Part shown: in pieces, positions 1-8,419 of the stretch
How the letters are laid out: each line of letters starts with the position of its first letter
Numbering within the stretch: position 1 is the stretch's first letter
Source of the DNA: Chromohalobacter israelensis
GTDB taxonomy: Bacteria; Pseudomonadota; Gammaproteobacteria; Pseudomonadales; Halomonadaceae
Direction of reading: 5' to 3'
Length of the DNA: 64,000 nucleotides
NCBI GenBank assembly: GCA_000761475.1
Contig: JQNW01000008.1
Location: 1 to 64,000, forward strand
Made by a program: the position numbers and the translations under genes
The notes under the pieces: model-generated
The model's input: only the letters and a program-made list of their open reading frames with translations
Database searches by the model: none
Told to the model about the DNA's origin: nothing

Positions 1-21
1 GTGGCGACTCGAGAGGTGCGC

Positions 22-49
22 ATTTTACCGAAACCGGCGCGACTGTCAA
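22..49 (-). promoter_or_regulatory. Strong sigma70-type promoter reading left out of the window
   Basis: On the minus strand a perfect TTGACA -35 (44-49) is separated by 16 bp from TAAAAT (22-27), and a GC-rich GCGC discriminator follows directly. A near-consensus promoter with a GC-rich discriminator is typical of stable-RNA or ribosomal genes under stringent control. The target lies left of position 1 and cannot be seen, so its identity is inference. Confidence 0.6.
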
Positions 50-150
50 GCGAGACCGTTCGAGGCGAACCTGAAAATCTCAAGCAAGTCAGTCACTTGC
101 GAACCTCTTTCACCGCTGGCCACGAGGTCCGTCGCCGGCAGCGGATGCGT

Positions 151-179
151 ACTTTACGGATCCGCCGCCGTGAACGCAA
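151..179 (-). promoter_or_regulatory. Second, upstream sigma70-type promoter in tandem
   Basis: TTGCGT (174-179), a 17-bp spacer and TAAAGT (151-156) on the minus strand lie about 130 bp upstream of the first promoter and point the same way. Tandem P1/P2 promoters are common before rRNA and tRNA operons. The match is weaker than the proximal one. No gene is visible between 1 and 208. Confidence 0.4.
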
Positions 180-208
180 GGGGGCGAGCCAAAAATAATG
201 CCTCGAGA

Positions 209-3097
209 TCACTCGCTTGTCACACGTCCGACATCAACCTGTGCCTGCGGGCTTTTCGCCTCCAGGGGGCGGCTGACGTCATGAAGCAGATCGAGAATCG
301 AGCGGTAGGGAATGCCGGCATGCTGGCTCAGCCCCATCTCGCAGGTGCGCGAGTTGGAGTACCCCGCCTCGCAGCCACGCACGGCATCGGCCAGCCCCCG
401 TAGTGCCGACGCGTTCAACTCCGGCACCGTGAACCCTTTGTCGCCGGCAAACCCGCAGCACGTGATGTCCGGAGGCACCACGACGTCGTCGGCGCAACGT
501 TTGGCCAGGGCGAGAAACTTGTCATCCAGTCCCATGCAGGTGCTCGAGCAAGTGATGTGCAACGCAATACGCGCCCGCTTCGGCGTGATCGACAGGCGCG
601 GCAAAAGGTGGTCGTGCGCGAACGCAACGGGCTCTTGTATCTGCAGCCGTTTATCCAGCCGCTCACGCATGCGCTGCGTGCACGGACTGGTATCGCACAA
701 CACCGGATAGCGCCCATTCTGAGAGGCCAGCAACAGCTCACGGTTGAGCTCGCGCGCCTTGTGATCCGCCTCGGCGAACTGCCCCCGGGACTGAAAAGCC
801 ATGCCACAGCACAGGTGGCCGATCATCGCCGGCATGACGACCTCGAAACCAGCCTTTTCCAGCAGCGCCAACGTGGTCCGGGTCACGGCCCGGGCGTGCG
901 CATCCTGACGCGAGGTACCGAAGACGCGTGTGGCACAGGCAGGCAGATAGACGACCTTGTCGCCCCGGCCGACGGGCGGCTTGCCGGCACGGCGCTCCAG
1001 GATGCGCACCGGTGCCGGCCCGGGAAGACTCGGCGACCATTGCGGCAAACGTGCCCCGCTCAGGTGTCGCGCCCCTTTCGACAACGCTCCCATCAAGCGT
1101 GTCCCCAGCACGCCATGGGTCAGGTCGAGGACGCGCAGTCCGCCCCGTCCCAGTCGCGTGGTCCCTGAAAAGTGGCGACCGATGAGGTGCGCCGCGGCAC
1201 CGTGTTCGGCGACCTGCCGGTGCCGCCATTCACGCACGAGGTCCCCGGTATTGATCCCGACCGGACACTGCGTGGCGCACAGGCCATCGGCCGCACACGT
1301 ATCGATGCCCTGATATTGGTAGGCGTCGCGCAGTGTCGCCAGGCGCGATGCGTCCTCCTGCCCACCGGAGGCTTCGAGCCGCGCCATTTCGCGCTGAATC
1401 ACGATGCGCTGACGTGGTGTCAGGGTCAGCTCCCGCGACGGACATACCGGCTCGCAGAAGCCGCATTCGATGCACTTGTCCACAATGGGGTCGGCGGCAG
1501 GCAGCGGCTTGAGGTTGTGGATATGCTGCTCGGGGTCGCGACTCAACACGACATCAGGGTTGAGTACATTATCCGCGTCGAAGAGCGCCTTGATACGCCA
1601 CATCAACGCATACGCCTCGGCGCCCCACTCACGCTCGACATACGGCGCCATGTTGCGCCCCGTCCCGTGCTCCGCCTTGAGCGAGCCGCCATACTCGTCG
1701 GCCACCAGGGTCGCGACGTCCTCCATCAATGCGGCATATCGCTGTATCTCGGCCGGTGTCTCGAAGCCCTGGGGAAAGACGAAGTGCAAATTGCCTTCCA
1801 GCGCATGCCCGAACAGGATGGCGCCCTCGTAGCCATGGCGCCGGAATGCCTCGGTCAAAGCCGCCACCCCGGCCTCGAGACATTCTATCGGGAAGGCGAC
1901 ATCCTCGATGATGACCGTGGTTCCCACGTCACGCACCGCGCCCACGGCAGGAAACAGTCCCTTGCGCACTTTCCAGTATCGCGCGTACTCCTCGGGATCG
2001 CGCGTGAAGCCCAGCGGCTCCAATGTCTTGATGCCCTCGAGCGCCGCGTGCACCGCCGACATCTGCTGTGTCAGCGTCGCCTCGTCCTCGGCACGCACAT
2101 CGATGAGCAGTGCCGTGGCAGCGGCGGGCAGCGTCTTGAGGCGCTCCGGCATGCCTGGACTCCCCTCCACCGAGCGCAAGGCCGCTCGATCCATCAATTC
2201 GACCGCCGACACCGGCGCCGACTTGAGCGCAAGCGTGGCCCGACACGCCGTGGCCATGTCGGGGAAGAAGGCCAGCGCCGCCGTTTTCAGAGGCGCATCC
2301 GCCACGGTGTCGTAGGTAATGGCACTGATGAAGCCGAGCGTTCCCTCGGAGCCAATCATCAGGTGGGCGAGAATATCGAAGCCATCCTCGAAATCGACCA
2401 GACTATTGAGCGCGTAGCCGGTGGTGTTCTTGAGCCGGTACTTGTGACGAATGCGCTCGGCCAGCGGCGCGTTTTCCCGGGTCTCTCGCCCCAGCCGCTC
2501 CAATGCCTCGAGCAGCGCGGCATGCGAGTCGCGAAATGCCGCCCGGCTATCCGCATCCGCGGTATCGAGCAGCGTGCCGTCGGCGAGAATGACGCGAATG
2601 TCACGCAGCGTGCGATAACTGTTCTGAGCCGTGCCGCAGCACATGCCCGAGGCATTGTTGGCGGCGATCCCTCCGATCATGCAACTGTTGATCGATGCGG
2701 GGTCGGGACCGATCTTGCGCCCGTAAGGGGCCAGCAACTGGTTGGCGCGGGCCCCGATGATGCCGGGTTGCAGGCGGATCGCCCGTCCCGCGTCGAGGAT
2801 GCGGTAATCGCGCCACCCCTGATTCAACTGAACGAGCACCGAGTCGGTCACCGCCTGCCCGGAAAGCGACGTCCCCGCCGTGCGAAACGTCACCGGCAGG
2901 CACCGACGCCGGCACTCGGCGAGCACGCCCATCAGTTCTTCTTCGCTGTCGGGGCGGACGACCAGTTGCGGGATCAATCGATAGAAGCTGGCATCGGTGC
3001 CATAGGCGAGCAATCGCAGCGGGTCGTCAATCAGGCGCTCGGCGGGCAGGATCCCGCGCAGTGCCTCGTGCAGCTCTTCGTAAGGCTTTTTCATCAT
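209..3097 (-). CDS. FAD-linked D-lactate dehydrogenase (Dld-II / YdiJ type) fused to a 4Fe-4S/CCG module
   Basis: This 962-residue protein oxidises D-lactate or a related D-2-hydroxyacid and passes electrons to the quinone pool at the inner membrane. The N-terminal half is a vanillyl-alcohol-oxidase type FAD domain (AGTSLSGQA near 74-82, then an IGGIAANNASG region near 141-151) followed by a FAD-oxidase C-terminal domain. A ferredoxin-like pair of cysteine clusters comes next (CIECGFCEPVC near 541, CAADGLCATQC near 602). Two CCG cysteine motifs follow (CCGM near 764, CCGF near 880). The layout and length match Shewanella-type Dld-II and the related YdiJ. Its position downstream of lldD supports lactate as substrate; D-2-hydroxyglutarate is the main alternative. 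Two ATGs are adjacent at the start. Confidence 0.85.
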   Translation of the reverse strand: MMKKPYEELHEALRGILPAERLIDDPLRLLAYGTDASFYRLIPQLVVRPDSEEELMGVLAECRRRCLPVTFRTAGTSLSGQAVTDSVLVQLNQGWRDYRILDAGRAIRLQPGIIGARANQLLAPYGRKIGPDPASINSCMIGGIAANNASGMCCGTAQNSYRTLRDIRVILADGTLLDTADADSRAAFRDSHAALLEALERLGRETRENAPLAERIRHKYRLKNTTGYALNSLVDFEDGFDILAHLMIGSEGTLGFISAITYDTVADAPLKTAALAFFPDMATACRATLALKSAPVSAVELMDRAALRSVEGSPGMPERLKTLPAAATALLIDVRAEDEATLTQQMSAVHAALEGIKTLEPLGFTRDPEEYARYWKVRKGLFPAVGAVRDVGTTVIIEDVAFPIECLEAGVAALTEAFRRHGYEGAILFGHALEGNLHFVFPQGFETPAEIQRYAALMEDVATLVADEYGGSLKAEHGTGRNMAPYVEREWGAEAYALMWRIKALFDADNVLNPDVVLSRDPEQHIHNLKPLPAADPIVDKCIECGFCEPVCPSRELTLTPRQRIVIQREMARLEASGGQEDASRLATLRDAYQYQGIDTCAADGLCATQCPVGINTGDLVREWRHRQVAEHGAAAHLIGRHFSGTTRLGRGGLRVLDLTHGVLGTRLMGALSKGARHLSGARLPQWSPSLPGPAPVRILERRAGKPPVGRGDKVVYLPACATRVFGTSRQDAHARAVTRTTLALLEKAGFEVVMPAMIGHLCCGMAFQSRGQFAEADHKARELNRELLLASQNGRYPVLCDTSPCTQRMRERLDKRLQIQEPVAFAHDHLLPRLSITPKRARIALHITCSSTCMGLDDKFLALAKRCADDVVVPPDITCCGFAGDKGFTVPELNASALRGLADAVRGCEAGYSNSRTCEMGLSQHAGIPYRSILDLLHDVSRPLEAKSPQAQVDVGRVTSE

Positions 3098-3211
3098 GAG
3101 TCCCGATCGGTCGACAGCGAAAGCAAGACCGGGGCATCGACCGCCACCCCGTTGCGCCCTTGTCTCGGCGGCCCAGGCGCTCGCGCGACGACGGCACCCG
3201 AGCCGCGATCA

Positions 3212-4390
3212 TTACAGGCTCGGCGAAAGCGTGCGTTCGATCGACGCCGCCGCAGACCCGGTGACCAGCGAATCCGAACCCAGCTCGGCGATGGAGCGCG
3301 CGCCGGTGAGCGTCATCGCGACCCGCATCTCCTTCTCGAACAGCTCGAGCAGGTGGGCAACGCCCGCCTCGCCGGCGGTGGCCAGCGCATAGATATAGGC
3401 ACGCCCCAACAATATAGTATCAGCCCCCATGGCGATCATCCGCACGACATCGAGCCCATTGCGCACGCCGGAATCGGCCAGGATGGCCAGGTCGCCCTTG
3501 ACCGCATCGGCGATCGCCGGCAGAGCACGCGCGGTGGAGGGCACACCGTCGAGCTGACGGCCGCCGTGATTGGACACGACGATGCCATCCGCGCCGAAGC
3601 GCACCGCATCGCGGGCATCCTCGGGGTCGAGAATGCCCTTGATGATCATCGGCCCGTCCCAGAACTCGCGGATCCATTCCAGATCCTTCCAGGAAATGGA
3701 AGGATCGAAGTTGTTGCCGAGCCAGGCGATGTAGTCTTCGAGCTCCGTCGGCTGGCCGCGATAATCGGACACGTTGCCCAGATCGTGCGGCCGGCCGTGA
3801 AGCCCCACGTCCCAGGCCCAGGACGGATGCGTCACGGCCTGCAGCATGCGCCGAAGGCCCCCGTGCTTGCCGCTCATGCCGGAGTGCGCATCGCGATAGC
3901 GCGCGCCGGGCACCGGCATGTCGACCGTAAAGACGAGCGTCTTGACGCCGGCGGCCTTGGCACGCTCCAGCACATGCTTCATGAAGCCCCTGTCCCGCAG
4001 TACATAGAGCTGGAACCAGAGAGGCCGCTCGATGGCCGAGGCCACCTCAGCGATGGGACACACCGATACCGTCGACAGCGTGAACGGGATGCCTTTCGAG
4101 GCCGCGGCGCGCGCCGCCTGCACCTCGCCGCGCCGGGCATACATGCCGGCCAGCCCCACGGGGGCCAGGGCGACGGGCATGGCCAGAGGTTCGCCGAACA
4201 GCTCGGTCTCCAGGGACAAATGGGACATGTCCTTCAATACGCGTTGACGCAACGCGATACCGGCAAGATCCTCGACATTGCGACGCAGCGTATGCTCGGC
4301 GTAGGCGCCCCCGTCGGCATAGTGAAAGAGAAAGGGCGGAAGGCGTCGCTTGGCGGCGTGACGGTAGTCCGTGGAAGCGGAAATGATCAT
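3212..4390 (-). CDS. lldD: L-lactate dehydrogenase (FMN, quinone-linked)
   Basis: LldD oxidises L-lactate to pyruvate at the membrane using FMN. The 392-residue protein is full length and begins with the family-typical MIISAS, then an [10 protein letters not shown] segment. It carries the [20 protein letters not shown] stretch and the catalytic [10 protein letters not shown] loop near residue 275, which holds the proton-abstracting histidine. It is transcribed leftward ahead of the D-lactate dehydrogenase, 114 bp apart, so the pair probably forms one lactate-oxidation operon. The divergent FadR-type regulator and an operator palindrome at 4460-4474, about 70 bp upstream of the start, suggest lactate-responsive repression. 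Confidence 0.95.
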   Translation of the reverse strand: MIISASTDYRHAAKRRLPPFLFHYADGGAYAEHTLRRNVEDLAGIALRQRVLKDMSHLSLETELFGEPLAMPVALAPVGLAGMYARRGEVQAARAAASKGIPFTLSTVSVCPIAEVASAIERPLWFQLYVLRDRGFMKHVLERAKAAGVKTLVFTVDMPVPGARYRDAHSGMSGKHGGLRRMLQAVTHPSWAWDVGLHGRPHDLGNVSDYRGQPTELEDYIAWLGNNFDPSISWKDLEWIREFWDGPMIIKGILDPEDARDAVRFGADGIVVSNHGGRQLDGVPSTARALPAIADAVKGDLAILADSGVRNGLDVVRMIAMGADTILLGRAYIYALATAGEAGVAHLLELFEKEMRVAMTLTGARSIAELGSDSLVTGSAAASIERTLSPSL

Positions 4391-4459
4391 GACGAACCCT
4401 GTGCAAATGAGGCGCTGGCGATGAGCGATCGCCGCGGCAACCTCTCTAGCCTCGGCGAT

Positions 4460-4474
4460 ATTGGTATTACCAAT
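4460..4474. promoter_or_regulatory. GntR/FadR-type operator upstream of lldD
   Basis: The palindrome ATTGGTATTACCAAT is a perfect TTGGT-N3-ACCAA dyad. It matches the known PdhR/LldR operator form (TTGGTnnnACCAA). It lies in the divergent lldD-lldR region (4391-4727) next to the lldD promoter side, so it probably mediates repression of lldD by the neighbouring regulator. Confidence 0.75.
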
Positions 4475-4659
4475 TTACAATATACATCGGATCAACTTTA
4501 TGGCCGGTCATTGGCAAGGTCAACTCGCGAACAGCGGCAGACGCCGAAACCGGCTCATACTTTAGTCACTTGCTTCTGCAAATGCCCTACTGGCTCTGCA
4601 TCAGCGAGACTCCACGCCCATTCGCAGGAGGCTTGGGGCAGCGCGTGCAATCGCGTAAA

Positions 4660-4672
4660 ATTGGTAATACCA
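4660..4672. promoter_or_regulatory. Second GntR/FadR-type operator, upstream of lldR
   Basis: ATTGGTAATACCA repeats the TTGGT-N3-ACCA dyad found at 4460, exactly 200 bp away and about 55 bp before the lldR start. This placement suggests autoregulation. Two sites at this spacing could also allow looping between operators, as proposed for LldR in E. coli. Confidence 0.7.
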
Positions 4673-4727
4673 TTTATCAGACGATCACTACACTGGCGAT
4701 CCTACGCCCAGCAACGAGCAGCGTCCC

Positions 4728-5504
4728 ATGGCCTATCAACGCGTCAGACAACCTCGCCTCGCCGATGTCATCACCGAACGGCTCGAAGCCATGCTCCTCG
4801 AAGGCAGCCTCAAGCCGGGGGAGAAACTGCCCCCCGAGCGTGAACTGGCCGAGCATTTCGGCGTGTCGCGCCCCTCCCTGCGCGAGGCCATCCAGAAGCT
4901 CGCGGCGCGCGGCCTGCTGACCAGCCGCCAGGGCGGCGGCACCTTCGTGTCCGAGCAACTCAACAACAGTTACAGCGATCCGCTGCTGGAAATGCTCGCC
5001 CGCCACGGCGAGTTCAATCTCGACCTGCTCGAGTTTCGCGACGCACTGGAAGGCATCGCCGCCTACTATGCCGCCCTGCGCGCCACGCCGGCCGACAAGG
5101 CCATGTTGAAAACCCGCTTCGAGGCCCTGGAGGAAAGCTACCGGCATCCCGACCGTGCCAGCGACCCGATGCGCGAGGCACGTGCCGACGCGGCCTTTCA
5201 CCTGGCCATCGCCGAGGCAGGCCATAACGTCCTGCTCCTGCACACCATGCGCGGCCTGTTTCACCTGCTGGAAAAGAGCATCGTCGCCAACCTGGCCCAC
5301 CTGTTCGAGAAGCCCGATTCTCGCGACCGCCTCATGGACCAACACCGCGCCCTCTACGACAGCATCATCGCCGGCCACGCCGACGAGGCCCGGACACGTG
5401 CCCACGAACACCTGATCTTCGTCGAGGAGGGGCTGCTGGAGCTCGAGCGCGCCGAAACGCGCGCCCAGCGTCGATCCCAAGGGCTTCCCGAACCCCGGGC
5501 ATGA
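4728..5504 (+). CDS. lldR: FadR/PdhR-family GntR transcriptional regulator of lactate genes
   Basis: This 258-residue regulator has an N-terminal winged helix-turn-helix (about 8-75, with the GntR signature GEKLPPERELAEHFGVSRPSLREAI) and a C-terminal all-helical FCD ligand domain (about 95-235). It is divergent from lldD across a 337-bp intergenic region carrying two TTGGT-N3-ACCA palindromes. By context it is the lactate-responsive LldR; a PdhR-like pyruvate sensor is the alternative because both use the same operator type. The start is the ATG at 4728, with only a weak ribosome site. It ends 21 bp from the convergent DUF457 gene. Confidence 0.85.
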   Translation: MAYQRVRQPRLADVITERLEAMLLEGSLKPGEKLPPERELAEHFGVSRPSLREAIQKLAARGLLTSRQGGGTFVSEQLNNSYSDPLLEMLARHGEFNLDLLEFRDALEGIAAYYAALRATPADKAMLKTRFEALEESYRHPDRASDPMREARADAAFHLAIAEAGHNVLLLHTMRGLFHLLEKSIVANLAHLFEKPDSRDRLMDQHRALYDSIIAGHADEARTRAHEHLIFVEEGLLELERAETRAQRRSQGLPEPRA

Positions 5505-5525
5505 ATCGTGCCCGTCAGCGAGTCG

Positions 5526-6203
5526 TCACGGCGAGGGCCACAAGGCCACGCCACGCCCTACCAGCTCCCACAGCGTGGCCCAGGGCGGCAGCCAGGGCGC
5601 GAGGGCGACCCCCAGCAGCAGCATCAGCACGGCATTGCCGGGTTCGCGGTAGTCGAACAGCTTGAAGGCGGTGCCGAAGGAACGCTTGAGCCGCGAACCG
5701 ACCAGGTCGACGCTGTACAGCTCGTCGAGCAACAGATGAATCACCGCGCCCAGGCTCAGCGCCATGCCCTGCGCCCAGGCCATCGGCGCCGGCTGGGCCA
5801 GGAGATGAAAGCTCATCGCCGCCGTGCCCATGCCGCACAGCAGGCTCGCGAGCAGCGAGTGCCAGACGCCACGGTGCACGGTGAACCGCTTGAAGATGGC
5901 GCCGGCGAAGTAGCGTACGCCGACGTACAGCCCGCCGCAGGCCATGACCAACGGCCCCGGCGCCAGGCGCGATTGCAGCCATAACGCCCCGGCGATCACC
6001 GCCAGGACCGCCAGCAGCGTGAAGATCAGGCGGATGGCATGCGAATGGTCGGAATCGATGTCGGGCAGGATCCCGCCAAACGCCGTCAGCACCGCCAGCG
6101 GCCAGCCTTCGTTGAGACTCCACAGGCTCGCCTGCCATCCCGCATAGGCCGCCAGCGCGCCACCGCCCAGGGCAACGCCGAAATGTGTACGAAAGTTGGC
6201 CAT
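5526..6203 (-). CDS. DUF457/YdjM-family membrane-bound metal-dependent hydrolase
   Basis: This 225-residue integral membrane protein belongs to the DUF457 family (YdjM-like), predicted to be metal-dependent hydrolases of unknown substrate. The likely metal-binding residues are H7 (RTHFG), the PDIDSDHSH cluster at 47-55, and later HRGVWHS and LLLDELYSVD. Several hydrophobic helices alternate with these motifs. In E. coli YdjM is an SOS-induced protein; I saw no LexA box at this start. It is convergent with lldR and appears to be a single gene. Confidence 0.8.
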   Translation of the reverse strand: MANFRTHFGVALGGGALAAYAGWQASLWSLNEGWPLAVLTAFGGILPDIDSDHSHAIRLIFTLLAVLAVIAGALWLQSRLAPGPLVMACGGLYVGVRYFAGAIFKRFTVHRGVWHSLLASLLCGMGTAAMSFHLLAQPAPMAWAQGMALSLGAVIHLLLDELYSVDLVGSRLKRSFGTAFKLFDYREPGNAVLMLLLGVALAPWLPPWATLWELVGRGVALWPSP

Positions 6204-6323
6204 GGCCCGCCCGAAACGCCCCTCGACAATACTGGATGAAAAACCAGATTATGCGGCTTCGCGACGAGACAAAACAATGCGTTGAACGAGAAAAGACGGA
6301 CCGCGCAGGCCATGCCGGCAGCG

Positions 6324-6863
6324 TTACACGGAAGGCTGGGCCAAGTAGTCGTCCTTGAGCTTGACGTAATTGCCCGCCGTATACGTGAAGAACGCGCGCT
6401 CGCCCTCCTTGAGGGCGCGCAGCGGCTTCGCAGGGTTCCCGGCATAGACGTGCCCGCTTTCCAGGCGCTTGCCCGGTGTCACCACGGCTCCGGCGGCGAT
6501 GATCACCTCATCCTCGACGACCACGCCATCCATGACCGTGGCGCCCATGCCCACCAGTACCCGACTGCCGATGGTGCACCCATGCAGCAGCGCCTTGTGA
6601 CCCACCGTCACGTCGTCACCGAGCGTCAGCGGATAGCCCTCGGGGTTATAGTCGCTGGCATGGGTGATGTGCAGCACGCTGCCATCCTGGATGCTGCAGC
6701 GCGCACCGATGCGGATGCGGTGCATGTCGCCGCGAATCACGGTCATCGGCCATACCGAACAGTCGTCCCCCAGGGTAACGTCGCCCAGCACCACGCAGGC
6801 GGGGTCGAGGTAGACCCGTGCGCCCAGGCGCGGCGTCATTCCCTGAAACGTCCGCAGTGTCAT
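6324..6863 (-). CDS. Gamma-carbonic anhydrase family protein (YrdA-like)
   Basis: A 179-residue left-handed beta-helix protein built from hexapeptide repeats. It has the family's conserved RGDMHRIRIG strand and the metal-ligand histidines in HITH and in VGHKALLHGC. Homologues form trimers with zinc at subunit interfaces; some are active carbonic anhydrases, while many YrdA-type members have no shown activity. A clear AGGAGA ribosome site precedes the ATG. It lies 61 bp downstream of the NSS transporter on the same strand and may be co-transcribed. Confidence 0.85.
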   Translation of the reverse strand: MTLRTFQGMTPRLGARVYLDPACVVLGDVTLGDDCSVWPMTVIRGDMHRIRIGARCSIQDGSVLHITHASDYNPEGYPLTLGDDVTVGHKALLHGCTIGSRVLVGMGATVMDGVVVEDEVIIAAGAVVTPGKRLESGHVYAGNPAKPLRALKEGERAFFTYTAGNYVKLKDDYLAQPSV

Positions 6864-6924
6864 CAGCTGTCTCCTTGTCCTGTTGTCGTTGCCAATAGGG
6901 TGACATGCCTTGCGGCGGCTCCCC

Positions 6925-8265
6925 TCACCAAAGCGCCGAGAGCAGTACGATCACCAGCAGTGGAATCGACACGTAGCGCACCACGCCGCGCCATAACCGG
7001 AAACCGCCGGGCCCGGCATCCAGCGCTCGCATCGCTTCGCTGGCCGGCATGACCCAGGCGGCGAAGATCGCGATCAGCAAGCCGCCGATGGGCAGGAAAA
7101 TCTCGGGCGGCACCGTGGTCACCAGCTCGAAGAAGTTCATGCCCGCAACCCATGTCACATCCGACAGGGTCGAGAACGAAAACACCGACAGCAAGCCGAC
7201 CATCCAGACCAGGGTGCCGATCAGCGCCGTCGCCTTGCCCCGCTTGAGGCCGGCATCGGTGAAGATCGCCACCATTGGCTCGGCCAAGTTGATCGACGAG
7301 GTCCAGGTCGCCAGCAGCAACAGCAGGAAGAAGACGCCCAGCCATAACGACCCGCCCGGCAGGTCGGAAAAGGCGATCGGCAGGGTCACGAACATCAACC
7401 CCGGTCCCTCGCCGGGATCCATGCCCTGCGAGAAGACCACCGAGAAGATCGCGATCCCCGCCAGCAGCGCCACGGTGATATCCAGCACGGCCACCGCCAT
7501 CACTGCACGTGGCAGGCTCTGATGGTCGGGCATGTAGGCGCCATAGGCCATCAACGCGCAGGCGCCCACCGCCAGGGTGAAGAACGCATGTCCCATGGCA
7601 TTGAGCACCACGCTCAGGGTGATGGCATCGAGGTCGGGCGCGAACAGCCATGTCATGGCGGTGCCGAAGCCATCGGTCGTCACGGCATAACCGGCCAATA
7701 CCACCAGCAGGATGTAAAGAAGCGGCATCAACAGGTTGTTGAGTCGCTCCAGGCCACCGGAAATGCCCGCCGCGACCACCGACATGGTCAGCAGCATGAA
7801 GAGCGTGTGATTGAACGTCATGCGCAGCGGGTCGGCGAGGAAGGCCTCGAAACTGGCCCCGATTTCAGCCGGCGTCCGGCCACTGAAGTTGCCGTTGACC
7901 GACTCGATCAGATACTCGATCGACCACCCCGAGACCACCGAATAGAACGACAGGATGAAGAACACCGTTATGGCGCCGAACAGCCCCAGCCAGCGCCAAT
8001 GCGGCGACACGCCCGCGTGACGCGCCAGGTGCGCCAACGATTGCATCGGCCCGCGACGACCGGCACGCCCCACCAGGATCTCGGCCATCATGATCGGCAG
8101 CCCCAGCACCATCACGAACGCCACGTACAGCAGCAAGAAGGCCGCTCCGCCGTTTTCGCCCGTCATGTAGGGAAAGCGCCAGATGTTGCCCAGCCCCACG
8201 GCCGCCCCGGTCACCGCGAGAATGAAGGCACGTCGCGACCCCCAGCGTTCCAGCGTTTCACTCAT
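6925..8265 (-). CDS. Na+-dependent transporter of the NSS/SNF family
   Basis: A 446-residue neurotransmitter:sodium symporter homologue, probably importing an amino acid with Na+. The first helix carries the signature GLGNIWRFPYMTGENGG, where the unwound TM1 of LeuT-fold transporters binds sodium and substrate. About 11 or 12 hydrophobic segments follow. The start is taken at 8265 because MSETLERWGSR is the normal family N-terminus and AAGGA lies 9 bp upstream; an in-frame ATG further upstream has no such support. The substrate cannot be read from the sequence. It is divergent from prlC with 154 bp between starts. Confidence 0.9.
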   Translation of the reverse strand: MSETLERWGSRRAFILAVTGAAVGLGNIWRFPYMTGENGGAAFLLLYVAFVMVLGLPIMMAEILVGRAGRRGPMQSLAHLARHAGVSPHWRWLGLFGAITVFFILSFYSVVSGWSIEYLIESVNGNFSGRTPAEIGASFEAFLADPLRMTFNHTLFMLLTMSVVAAGISGGLERLNNLLMPLLYILLVVLAGYAVTTDGFGTAMTWLFAPDLDAITLSVVLNAMGHAFFTLAVGACALMAYGAYMPDHQSLPRAVMAVAVLDITVALLAGIAIFSVVFSQGMDPGEGPGLMFVTLPIAFSDLPGGSLWLGVFFLLLLLATWTSSINLAEPMVAIFTDAGLKRGKATALIGTLVWMVGLLSVFSFSTLSDVTWVAGMNFFELVTTVPPEIFLPIGGLLIAIFAAWVMPASEAMRALDAGPGGFRLWRGVVRYVSIPLLVIVLLSALW

Positions 8266-8419
8266 GGCGTTGTATCCTTCGTCGCACGACTCATGGCGCA
8301 CCCGCGCCGAAAGCGCCAAGCCTAGCAGGCGCGGGGATGGCGGCCAATTGCCGCGACATTGAAAGCAGCCGGGCCCACCCCCACCTATGCTTCATTCACA
8401 CGTTCATATCGAGGTGCCC

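Noticed and set aside
1-198. 65-codon ORF at the left edge
   Set aside because: It overlaps two minus-strand promoters, has an Arg-rich artefact composition, and no ribosome site is visible.
1172-4843. Very long open frame on the plus strand opposite the D-lactate dehydrogenase and lldD
   Set aside because: It is a GC-bias shadow: composition is Arg/His/Gly-rich with no domain, and the minus-strand genes are clear.
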